Shown here: in pieces, positions 40,611-50,364 of the stretch | Position numbering within the stretch: position 1 is the first letter of the stretch | Layout: every line of letters begins with the position of its first letter | Assembly (NCBI GenBank): GCA_900544705.1 | Contig: UQWH01000004.1 | Location: forward strand, 1-64,000 | Length of the DNA stretch: 64,000 bases | From: an uncultured Eubacteriales bacterium | Lineage (GTDB): Bacteria; Bacillota; Clostridia; Oscillospirales; Oscillospiraceae | Direction of reading: 5' to 3' | Notes under the pieces: generated by a model | Told to the model about the DNA's origin: nothing | What the model saw: the letters and a program-made list of their open reading frames with translations, nothing else | The model's database searches: none | Made by a program: the position numbers and the translations under genes

Positions 40611-41942
40611 ATGAAACTGCACAAACTTTCGCCGGCGCGCCTGATCGCGCTGAGCTTTTTCCTTGTGATCCTGATCGGCGCGGGGCTGCTGATGCTCCCC
40701 TTCGCCTCCAAGGGCGCACCGGCCGCGCCGCTGGACGCGCTCTTCACCGCGACCAGCGCGACCTGCGTGACCGGCCTGATCGTCCGCGACACCTTCACCG
40801 GTTGGACGACCTTCGGCCAGATCGTGATCATCACGCTCATCCAGATTGGCGGTCTGGGCTTCATGACGGTCATCACCCTCGTGTCCTTCGCCGTGGGCAA
40901 GCGGCTGAGCCTGTACGACCGGAAGGTTCTGATGCAGTCGGCCGGCAACACGACGCTCAACGGCGTGGGCGGCCTGATTCGCCGTATAGTGCCCTTTACC
41001 TTCCTGATTGAGCTGACAGGTGCGGCGCTGCTTGCCACGCGCTTCGTCCCGGCCTTCGGCTGGGGGCGCGGGCTTTACGCCTCGGTTTTCCACGCGATCT
41101 CGGCCTTCTGCAACGCCGGATTCGACCTCATGGGGATGCGCGAGCCTTACTCCTCGCTGACCTCCTTCGTGACGGACCCCGTGGTCAACCTGACCGTGTG
41201 CCTGCTGATCGTCATCGGCGGTCTGGGCTTTCTGGTATGGCGGGACGTGCTGCGCTGCCGCTTCCGCTTTTCCAGATTCCAACTCCATACGAAGCTCGTG
41301 CTGGTCACGAGCGGCATCCTCATCCTCGCGGGCTGGGCGCTGTTTCTGCTCTTCGAGCGCAATGCCTCCATGGCCTCGCTCACATGGCCGCAGCGGGTGC
41401 TGGCTTCGCTGTTTCAGTCGGTGTCGCCGCGCACCGCGGGCTTCAATACGGTGGACCTGTCCGCGCTCTCCGAGTCCGGCAATCTCCTGACCGATGTGCT
41501 GATGCTCATCGGCGGCAGCCCCGGCTCTACCGCCGGCGGCATCAAGACGACCACGGTCGCGGTGCTGTTCCTGAGCGCGGTGGCCTCGGCCAAGGGACGG
41601 ATGCGCGTCAACGCCTTCCGCTTCTCCGTTGATCGGGAAACGCTGCGGCAGGCAAGCTCCGTGGTAATGATCTATCTGTCGCTTGCCCTTCTTTCGGTGC
41701 TGACGCTCTGCGCCATCGAGCCGTTTTCCATGAAGGAGATCCTCTTTGAGGTCTGCTCCGCCGTCGGCACGGTCGGCCTGTCCATGGGCATCACGCCGCA
41801 GCTCGGCGCGGTGAGCCGCGTCATTCTGATCCTGCTCATGTATGCCGGACGGCTGGGCGGTCTGACCTTCGTCCTGCTCTTTTCTCAGCGGCGTTCCGAC
41901 CCGCCGCTGGAGCGCCCGGCAGGGAAAATTCTGATCGGATAA
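40611..41942 (+). CDS. TrkH/KtrB-family potassium uptake membrane subunit
   Basis: About 443 residues. The ATG at 40611 is preferred, 8 nt after AAAGGA; an ATG three codons earlier lies too close. Four M1-P-M2 repeats are discernible, with filter segments TSATCVTGL near 50, HAISAFCNAGFDL near 165, SVSPRTAGFNTVDL near 275 and SAVGTVGLSMG near 390. The fourth-loop GGSPGSTAGGIKTTT lies near 305. The protein forms the ion path. It is followed after 12 bp by its single-domain NAD-binding gating subunit, a KtrAB-like arrangement. Confidence 0.93.
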   Translation: MKLHKLSPARLIALSFFLVILIGAGLLMLPFASKGAPAAPLDALFTATSATCVTGLIVRDTFTGWTTFGQIVIITLIQIGGLGFMTVITLVSFAVGKRLSLYDRKVLMQSAGNTTLNGVGGLIRRIVPFTFLIELTGAALLATRFVPAFGWGRGLYASVFHAISAFCNAGFDLMGMREPYSSLTSFVTDPVVNLTVCLLIVIGGLGFLVWRDVLRCRFRFSRFQLHTKLVLVTSGILILAGWALFLLFERNASMASLTWPQRVLASLFQSVSPRTAGFNTVDLSALSESGNLLTDVLMLIGGSPGSTAGGIKTTTVAVLFLSAVASAKGRMRVNAFRFSVDRETLRQASSVVMIYLSLALLSVLTLCAIEPFSMKEILFEVCSAVGTVGLSMGITPQLGAVSRVILILLMYAGRLGGLTFVLLFSQRRSDPPLERPAGKILIG

Positions 41943-41954
41943 GGAGAAATTAAG

Positions 41955-42605
41955 ATGAAATCAGTTCTGATCATCGGCATGGGCCATATGGGCCGCCATC
42001 TGGCGAGCAAGCTGCAAGCTCTCGGCAACGAGGTTATGATCGTGGACAAAAACCCCGACGTGATCACCGCACTGTCCGACCGCTTCACCGATTCCAATAT
42101 CTGCGACTGCACGAACGAGTCCATCATCGAAGCGCTGGGCGTGGATAATTTCGACATCTGCTTTGTGACCATCGGCGAGGATTTTCAGGCCTCTCTGGTC
42201 GTGACGTCGCTGCTCAAGCAGTACGGCGCGCGCATGATCGTGTCCAAGGCCAAGCAGAAAATTCAGGCCGACCTCCTGCGCAAGATCGGCGCGGACGAGA
42301 TCGTCTGGCCGGAAAAGGAGATCGCGGAGAAGCTCGCCGTGCGCTACAACGCCGACAATATCTTCGACTACATCCCGCTGACGGCGGAATATTCCATCTA
42401 TGAGCTGCCCGTTCCGGCGGCGTGGGTCGGTCAGTCGCTGACCGAGCTGAATGTCCGCCGCAAGTATCAGGTGACCATCATCGCGGTCAAGCACGACACT
42501 GCGCTCGACCCCAACGTCGGCCCGGACTACCGCTTCGTGCAGGGCGACCATGTGATCCTGATCGGGCAGTCCGACCGGGTGTTCCGTCTGGCAAATAAGG
42601 GCTGA
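41955..42605 (+). CDS. KtrA/TrkA-type RCK gating subunit
   Basis: 216 residues: one Rossmann RCK_N domain (VLIIGMGHMGRHLASKL, nucleotide-binding GxGxxG) followed by an RCK_C ligand domain from about residue 140. Proteins with one such unit form octameric rings that gate a KtrB-like channel in response to ATP/ADP or c-di-AMP. AAGGAGAAAT precedes the start. It is the cytosolic partner of the gene upstream. Confidence 0.93.
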   Translation: MKSVLIIGMGHMGRHLASKLQALGNEVMIVDKNPDVITALSDRFTDSNICDCTNESIIEALGVDNFDICFVTIGEDFQASLVVTSLLKQYGARMIVSKAKQKIQADLLRKIGADEIVWPEKEIAEKLAVRYNADNIFDYIPLTAEYSIYELPVPAAWVGQSLTELNVRRKYQVTIIAVKHDTALDPNVGPDYRFVQGDHVILIGQSDRVFRLANKG

Positions 42606-42609
42606 GGAC

Positions 42610-42638
42610 TTGCTTTTTTCGCCGGAATGTGCTATAAT
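42610..42638 (+). promoter_or_regulatory. Promoter of the gtrA-like gene
   Basis: TTGCTT and TATAAT are 17 nt apart, with TATAAT 37 bp before the GTG start. Confidence 0.8.
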
Positions 42639-42674
42639 CAACCTCTACGCGATTTGAAGAGGTGATTTTTCGAC

Positions 42675-43154
42675 GTGAAAAAGCTGAAAAAGATGGTCGA
42701 TCGGACGCTGTTTCTGTACCTGCTCATCGGCTTTTTGAATTTTGTCCTCTGCACGGGCATCATGTTCCTGCTTTATAATTTCGCCGGCTTCAGCAAGCAC
42801 ACCGCGCCCATCGTCAACTACGGATTGGGCAGCCTGATCTGGTATCTGGCCTGCCGGTTTATCCTGTTCCGCGGAAGCAAGGCCACACCGCGGCAGCTGC
42901 TGCGCTTTGTGGTCGATATTGTGGTGTGTTATCTGGTATCGTATTACTTTTTTTCGCCCATGCTCAGCAAGCTGCTGCTGAAATCCCGGACGATGATCCG
43001 CCTGTTTTCCTTCGGCGGGGCGGAGAATATCCGCGGCAACTGCGAAATGACCATCGGTACGATTGCCTATTCGCTGCTGAACTACTTCGGCCAGCGCTAT
43101 TATGTCTTTTCCAACCGTTTGGAGCATCATACAAAAAAACAAAATCAGGAATAA
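42675..43154 (+). CDS. GtrA-like membrane protein
   Basis: 159 residues starting at GTG 42675, with AGAGGTGA upstream. Four membrane segments are present. YLLIGFLNFVLCTGIMFLLYNF at the start and NYFGQRYYVFSN at the end match the GtrA family, implicated in moving lipid-linked sugars across the membrane. No glycosyltransferase partner is adjacent. It stands alone between two potassium systems with its own promoter and terminator. Confidence 0.88.
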   Translation: MKKLKKMVDRTLFLYLLIGFLNFVLCTGIMFLLYNFAGFSKHTAPIVNYGLGSLIWYLACRFILFRGSKATPRQLLRFVVDIVVCYLVSYYFFSPMLSKLLLKSRTMIRLFSFGGAENIRGNCEMTIGTIAYSLLNYFGQRYYVFSNRLEHHTKKQNQE

Positions 43155-43158
43155 AAAT

Positions 43159-43194
43159 ATCCCGGCACTGCCAGAAAGGCAGCGCCGGGATTTT
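43159..43194. terminator. Convergent terminator (gtrA-like / trkH)
   Basis: ATCCCGGC(A)CTGCC and GGCAG(C)GCCGGGAT form a 13-bp stem with one mismatch and loop AGAAA, followed by TTTTC on the plus strand and preceded by AAAAAT, so it can act both ways. Confidence 0.9.
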
Positions 43195-43196
43195 CT

Positions 43197-44674
<1,478 letters not shown>

Positions 44675-44678
<4 letters not shown>

Positions 44679-46048
44679 GCTTTCACGCTCCGCTTATCCA
44701 GAATGTCGTCCAGATCGTCCAGACCCGCCGCGGTCGTAACGACGATCACGGTGTCGCCCGGCTCGATGGTGTCGCGGCCGCCGGGGGTGAGGATCTTGCC
44801 GCCGCGGTTGATTGCGCCGATCAGAAGATCGGGCAGGGTGGACAGCTCCATCAGCGGCACGCCGCAGACCGCGGACTTCTCCGTGGCGCGGAATTCCAGC
44901 GCCTCGGCCTTGTTGCCGACGATCTTATAGAGCGTTTCCACGTTGGAGCCGAGGGAGTTCTGCATGGCGCGGACATAGCGCACGATGTGGTCGGCGGCAA
45001 TGTAGCGCGGATGAAACACACTGCCCAAGTCCATGGACTTGACGATGTGCGAGAAGGTCGGCCGGTTGATCTTGGTGACGATCTTCGCGTCCGACACGCT
45101 GCGGGCGTAAAGACTCATCAGCACGTTTTCCTCGTCGATGCCGGTCAGCGTGGCGATGGCATCCATCTTGGCGATGCCCTCCTCGCGCAGGAGCTGCTCG
45201 TTCGTGCCGTCGCCGTGGATGACCGTGGCCTCCGGCAGGCGGTCGGCCAGCTCATCGCAGATGGAGCGCTTGGACTCGATAATCTTGACGCTTGCGCCGA
45301 GGTCGAGCATCTGCTTTGCAAGGTAATAGGTGATCCTGCCGCCGCCGATCAGCAGCACACGCTTGACCGGGTCGGAGGGAATGCCGATCTTGTGGAAGAA
45401 TTTTGCGGCCATCTTCGGCTTGGCAATGAAACTGATGCGGTCGCCCGCCTGCAAAACGAAGCTGCCGTCGGGAATATGTACCTCGTGTGCGCCGCGCTCG
45501 ACCACGCAGATCAGAACGCCCGCGTACACGCGGCCGAGATCGGCCAGCCGCAGACCGTCGAGCGGGGAGGAGCGGGGAATGTCCACCTTGTAAAGCTCTA
45601 CGCGGCCGCCGGAAAAGGTGTCGATCTTGATGGCAGAGGGCGTGCGCAGGATGCGCGCGATCTCCGATGCGCTGGCCTGCTCCGGGTTGAGCGCCATACT
45701 CAGGCCGAGGTCCTCCTTGACTAGCTGGAGGGCGGAGGTGTATTCCGGGTTGCGCACGCGCGCGATGGTGTTGCCCACGCCGAGCTTCTTGGCAATCAGG
45801 CAGGAGAGAAGATTCTGTTCGTCCGTGGACATGACGGCGATGACCAGATCGGCCTGCGGGACGCCGGCCTCGGTCTGCGTTTCGATGCTGATGCCGTTGC
45901 CCTCGACGGTCATGATGTCCAGGCGGTTGCCAATGTCGGTCAGCGCCTCCGGGCGGCTGTCGATCACGGTGATGTTGTGCCCCTCATGGGCAAGCTGTTC
46001 CGTGAGCGTGACGCCGATCTTTCCCGCGCCAATGATGACGATTTGCAT
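44675..46048 (-). CDS. trkA: TrkA potassium uptake regulatory subunit
   Basis: About 457 residues from the ATG at 46048, with AGAGGAG 8 nt upstream. It has two tandem RCK_N-RCK_C units: MQIVIIGAGKIGVTL at the start and RVLLIGGGRITYYLAKQML near residue 230 are the two NAD-binding Rossmann motifs. It binds nucleotide and opens the TrkH channel. Overlap of 4 bp with trkH indicates coupled translation. Confidence 0.95.
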
Positions 46049-46127
46049 AGACCATACTCCTCTGGTTGATAAAACTGCTTCCATCATAGCACTTTGCAGG
46101 AAATAATGCAACCGAAAACACGAAAAA

Positions 46128-46382
46128 CGCCCCGCCCGGAGGCTTCCGGGCGGGGCGGCAGTCTGTCAAAAAACCTATCCAGCCGAAAGTTTCGGAGGGA
46201 AGAATAGTGTGAAAGGGAACCGTCAGGGTTCCCTTTCGCGTTCAATAACCCGCCGCAGCGATCAAAATTGCAAAATAATACTACAAATATTGATTTTGCA
46301 ATTTTGTAGGCAGCTTGTCAAAAAAGTCCAAAAGGACTTTTTTGACAAGCTGACGCCCCGCCCGGAGGCTTCCGGGCGGGGC
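46128..46382. mobile_element. 255-bp palindrome-rich MITE-like element
   Basis: The same GC hairpin (CGCCCCGCCCGG, AGGCTT, CCGGGCGGGG) occurs at both ends, at 46128-46157 and 46354-46382. Inner flanks are also inverted: GGCAGTCTGTCAAAAAA on the left and TTTTTTGACAAGCTGAC on the right, giving imperfect terminal inverted repeats of roughly 45 bp. Between are AAAGGGAACC/GGGTTCCCTTT (about 46210-46236), CAAAATTGCAAAAT/ATTTTGCAATTTTG (46263-46306) and CAGCTTGTCAAAAAAGTCC/GGACTTTTTTGACAAGCTG (46311-46352). There is no coding frame. It fills the spacer between trkA and the peptidase gene. Confidence 0.62.
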
Positions 46383-46387
46383 TGGAT

Positions 46388-49273
46388 TTATTCTTTTACG
46401 AAAGCGACGGCCTCGGCATTGCCCACGGCGCAGAAGCGTCCGTCGGCAAGGTAGGCTCTGAGCAGCCCCGACAGCTTTTGCAGCTCTTCTGCGGTGCAGT
46501 GCAGAATTTCGCGGCGGATCTGCGCGATCATTTCGGGCGTGGTGCCCTTGAGGCGGCGGATGCACGCCAGCTCGCAGACGCCGGAGGGGTCGAGCAGCGG
46601 GTCGGTGGTATTCACCGTGCCGATGATGATATCGTCCAGCGGCATCCCCTGCGCGAGGAAGTCCTCCAGGAAATCCGCCATGCCGCCGTAGGCAGCCTGC
46701 GTGGCTTTCAGGTTCGGGTCGCGGTAGGAATAGCAGAAAATGTCGCCGTTCGTGCGGACGTTCATTCCCGTGCCGTAGGCGCCGCCCTGCACGCGGACCA
46801 TGTTCCACAGATACCCAAAGGTCATCAGAGACGACAGCACCGCGCAGGCGCCGGAGAATTCGCCGCCCAGCGCATAGAGATTGTGTCCCAGCGCGGAGTA
46901 GCCCACATCGCCGGGGATGGTGATGGTGCAGTCGTCCGTGTCAAAGACGGGGCGGACAGCGGGCGCGCCGATGCTGCCCTCCGGCAGGGAGGATATCAGC
47001 GCTTCCAGCGCGGCAGGCTCCGGATCGCCGCCGAAGCCCGCAAACAGGCGGCTGCGGACAAAGACGGTATCGGCCAGCGCTTGCAGGCGCTCGCCGTAAG
47101 CGGCGGCATTTTCTTCAAAATCTGCGGCAAGCGTACCGAACCAGCGGACGAACTGCTCGCCCTCCAGCAGTTCCTTGTAAGCGCCCTCGGCCGAGAAGGC
47201 CGACAGCGCCTTGGTGATGGCAAAGACGTGACCCCCGGCGATCAACGACTGCTTCAGGAAGTAGTCGTTCTGCTGGATGATCTCGTAGATGCGGTCGGTT
47301 TCGTCGTAGCGGCCGTTTGTGAGCAGCTCCTGCAAGAGCGCCGCCGCCGCGGGGACGTTCTCCCGGAGCATTGCAGCGGAAACCGCCAGATAGGGCTTGC
47401 AGCGGTTCAGGTCGCCGCGGGCAGAGGCCAGCTCCAGCCGCACGCCGAACGTGCCGATGGCGGCCTTGATCTTCGTTTGCAGCACGTCGGCGGGGAAGCG
47501 CTCCGTGCGCAGTTCGCCGATGCAGGAGGCAAGCAGGCTCAGAAGCTGCAGATCCTCGCAGGAGAGATCGGAAACGTCAAAGTACAGATTCAGATAGACG
47601 ATGCCGTTGGTATTCGTGGCGATTTTCAGGACCTGTGTCCCGGCAAGGCTGCACGGCTCGGTCTCCAGCGGTCGGATCGTCTCCGGCACATCCGCCAGAT
47701 TCAGGTGCGGCAGGGTGGCGAGGGCTTCCCCGGTGTCCTGATTCTGCTGCCACTGCTGCATTTTTTCAAAGCCCGCATAAATGCGGCTGCGCTCGGCCTT
47801 GCTCCAGCCGGAAGCGGCGGCAGCCACCCGCGCGGTTTCCTGCGCGGCGTCGTCCTGCCCCTTGGTCAGAGAGGGCAGCACATACAGATAGCACTTGTCG
47901 GCGGGGTCGGCAAAGAGCTCCGTAAGAAGGTCTGCAAAGTACGCGGTGTCCACCTTGGCGCGCAGGGCGTCAAAGACCTTGCCGTTGTCGATGTGCGTCA
48001 GGGGATCGTCGCCATACAGCCAGCCGTCGAGCACGTTCATCGCCAACTCCACGCCGTAGGGCTCATGAATTTCCCGGCAGGAGAAGGCAAAGCGTTCCAG
48101 ACTGGCCAGCAGCGCCTCCCGGTTCAGCCCCTCGGTGAGGATCGCGCGTACGGCCTCCGGCAGGAAGGCCCTGATCTCGGTGAACTGCTCCTTTGCGGTG
48201 TTGCGGGCGAGGAAGGCGACCGTGGGCTGGAAAACGCCGTCGTTCACCTCGACCGACACGTCCTGCGCCAGCCCCTCTTCTAAGAAAGCGCGCTTCAGCG
48301 GTGCTTCGTTGGAGCCGGTCAGGTAGTCGGCCAGAATTTTGGCGGCGTAGAGCTTTTCCACGTCGTCGTGCGTGCAGAGGATCTTCGAGATGGCCATGTG
48401 CGCCAGCTCCTCCTCGCCCTCCTGCGCTTCGTAGCAGACGGTGCGCTCGGCGGTCACGGGCTTCTGCGGCACAAAGTCAAAGTCCGGCGCGCGGTAGTCG
48501 TATTTCGACAGGTATTCGCCGTCTATGTAGGCAAGCACGGCGTCGATGTCCATGTGACCGTCCAGCACGAACTTTGCGTTGGAAGGATGGTAGAAGCGGC
48601 GGTGCGTTTCCACGAATTTTTCATAGGTCAGCTCCGGGATATGCTCGGGCCGGCCACCGCTGGAATAGCCGTAGGAGTTGTCCGGGAAGAGCAGACGGTC
48701 GGTCTCGTCGCCGATGATGCGGTCGACGTCGGCGTAGGCGCCCTTCATCTCACTGTAAACGACGCCGTTGTAGTAGGGCTGTGCGTCCGGGCCGTCAAAC
48801 TCGTAGTGCCAGCCCTCCTGCAAGAAGATCTCCGGGCGTTCGTAGATCAGCGGGCAGAACACCGCGTCCAGATAGACCTTCATCAGATTAAAAAGGTCCT
48901 GCTCGTTGCGGCTGGAGACGGGGAAGACCGTCTTGTCACTGAAGGTCAGGGCATTCAGAAAGGTCTGCATGGAGCTTTGCAGCAGGGACACGAAGGGCTC
49001 CTTGACGGGATACTTGCGCGACCCGTTCAGGACGCTGTGCTCCAGAATGTGGAACACGCCCGTGTCGTCCTGCGGCAGGGTTTTGAAGCTGACGGCGAAG
49101 GTGCGGTTTTCGTCCGCACGGTCGAAGTAGAGAAGCTCTGCGCCGGTTTTCTGGTGGCGCAGGGTGTAGAGCTCCGCGCCGTTGGCGGCGACGTGCTCCT
49201 TTTTGACCAGCAGGAAGCCCGCGCAGACCTCGCCGGGCTGCGCCGCTTCCAGTTTCAGCAGTTGTTTCGGCAT
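46388..49273 (-). CDS. M16C zinc peptidase (presequence protease/Cym1 type)
   Basis: About 961 residues from the ATG at 49273, with AGAGGAAAATT upstream; the longer frame continues inside the ABC gene and is rejected. The inverted zinc motif HxxEH is FHILEHSVLNGS near residue 72, and the third ligand Glu lies in the EIFLQEGWHYEFD region's downstream helix. Two M16 halves and the M16C-associated linker are present. It degrades short unstructured peptides in a closed chamber. There is no signal peptide, so it acts in the cytosol. It starts 15 bp after the truncated ABC gene. Confidence 0.93.
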   Translation of the reverse strand: MPKQLLKLEAAQPGEVCAGFLLVKKEHVAANGAELYTLRHQKTGAELLYFDRADENRTFAVSFKTLPQDDTGVFHILEHSVLNGSRKYPVKEPFVSLLQSSMQTFLNALTFSDKTVFPVSSRNEQDLFNLMKVYLDAVFCPLIYERPEIFLQEGWHYEFDGPDAQPYYNGVVYSEMKGAYADVDRIIGDETDRLLFPDNSYGYSSGGRPEHIPELTYEKFVETHRRFYHPSNAKFVLDGHMDIDAVLAYIDGEYLSKYDYRAPDFDFVPQKPVTAERTVCYEAQEGEEELAHMAISKILCTHDDVEKLYAAKILADYLTGSNEAPLKRAFLEEGLAQDVSVEVNDGVFQPTVAFLARNTAKEQFTEIRAFLPEAVRAILTEGLNREALLASLERFAFSCREIHEPYGVELAMNVLDGWLYGDDPLTHIDNGKVFDALRAKVDTAYFADLLTELFADPADKCYLYVLPSLTKGQDDAAQETARVAAAASGWSKAERSRIYAGFEKMQQWQQNQDTGEALATLPHLNLADVPETIRPLETEPCSLAGTQVLKIATNTNGIVYLNLYFDVSDLSCEDLQLLSLLASCIGELRTERFPADVLQTKIKAAIGTFGVRLELASARGDLNRCKPYLAVSAAMLRENVPAAAALLQELLTNGRYDETDRIYEIIQQNDYFLKQSLIAGGHVFAITKALSAFSAEGAYKELLEGEQFVRWFGTLAADFEENAAAYGERLQALADTVFVRSRLFAGFGGDPEPAALEALISSLPEGSIGAPAVRPVFDTDDCTITIPGDVGYSALGHNLYALGGEFSGACAVLSSLMTFGYLWNMVRVQGGAYGTGMNVRTNGDIFCYSYRDPNLKATQAAYGGMADFLEDFLAQGMPLDDIIIGTVNTTDPLLDPSGVCELACIRRLKGTTPEMIAQIRREILHCTAEELQKLSGLLRAYLADGRFCAVGNAEAVAFVKE

Positions 49274-49287
49274 AATTTTCCTCTTTC

Positions 49288-50208
49288 TTACAGCGTTTTG
49301 CTGAACATCCGATAGTATTCGTTGGTTTCCTGCAATTCCTCCGGCGTGCCGGCGGCCTCGACCGTGCCGTCCTTCATCACGATGATGTAATCGGCGTTGC
49401 GTGTGGCGGCGAAATTGTGGGCGATCATGATGGTGGTCCTGCCCTCCATCAGGTGATCCATCGCCTCGGTGACGGCGGCCTCGCTCACCACGTCCAGATT
49501 GCTGGTGGCCTCGTCGAGCAGCAGATAGTCCGCGTCCCGCAGCATCGCCCTGGCGATGGAGATGCACTGCGCCTGTCCGCCGGAGAAGTTCGAGCCGCCC
49601 AGCCCCACGTCCTCGTCAAAGCCGCCCGGCTTTGCCATGATGCAGTCGTAGCAGTTGGCCTTCTTTGCCGCGGCGATCAGCTCCTCTTCGCTGACCTCGC
49701 GGTCCAGACCGTAGGTGATATTCTCGCGCACCGTGCCGCCGATGAGGGGATCCTTCTGGAATACATAGGCAAAGCGGTCGCGCCAGCCGGTCAGGGCGAA
49801 GTCTGCGATGTTGTTGCCGCCGAAGCGGATCGCGCCCGATTTCGGCTCATACAGCCGCGTCAGCAGCTTGAACAGCGTGGATTTGCCCGCGCCGTTGCCG
49901 CCGATGATGGCTGTCGCCTTGCCTGCGGGGATGCGCAGGGAAACGTCATGCAGGACGTCCTGCTCCGGCGTGTAGGCAAAGCTCACTCGGTCGAACACGA
50001 TGTCCTCACTGGCGGCGGGGACGGCTTCGCCCTCGGTGCGTTCCGACGCGGTCTCCGAGATCTCTGCGATCTTTTTCATATTGCCGAAGATGCCCGACAC
50101 ACTGCCGACATTCATGAAAAGCTGCATCTGGTCTGCCTGTGCCGCCGCGTCGGCCTCGTCGATCGCGATGCCGTCGATGTCACACAGCTTTTTTACAATA
50201 CCTTTCAT
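49288..50208 (-). CDS. Truncated ABC exporter ATPase (membrane domain missing)
   Basis: About 306 residues from the ATG at 50208, chosen over a longer frame without ribosome site. Only the last few residues of an exporter membrane domain remain (VGSVSGIFGNMKKIAEISE) before a complete ATPase: Walker A IGGNGAGKS, signature FSGGQAQ, Walker B YLLLDEATSNLD and switch His in IAHNF. The first 28 residues resemble nothing obvious. The usual six helices are absent. It may be a remnant of a third half-transporter after an in-frame deletion, or an ATPase serving the exporter genes upstream. All key ATP-site residues are intact. Confidence 0.75.
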   Translation of the reverse strand: MKGIVKKLCDIDGIAIDEADAAAQADQMQLFMNVGSVSGIFGNMKKIAEISETASERTEGEAVPAASEDIVFDRVSFAYTPEQDVLHDVSLRIPAGKATAIIGGNGAGKSTLFKLLTRLYEPKSGAIRFGGNNIADFALTGWRDRFAYVFQKDPLIGGTVRENITYGLDREVSEEELIAAAKKANCYDCIMAKPGGFDEDVGLGGSNFSGGQAQCISIARAMLRDADYLLLDEATSNLDVVSEAAVTEAMDHLMEGRTTIMIAHNFAATRNADYIIVMKDGTVEAAGTPEELQETNEYYRMFSKTL

Positions 50209-50364
50209 AGGGTTCTCCGTCCAGATCTTGCTTCCGCGCCGCCGGGCGCAGAAACAAGGAGATAATGTCATTTTAGCGCATCTGCCCGGGAAATATAATA
50301 GGAGAGCAGGGGAAAAGGGCGTAGTTTCCGCGCAGATCCAGAAAGGCACCCTTTTTCTATAAAA

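Noticed and set aside
46388..49567. 1059-codon version of the M16C peptidase
   Set aside because: The extra 98 codons overlap the neighbouring ABC ATPase gene in another frame; the ATG at 49273 has a ribosome site.
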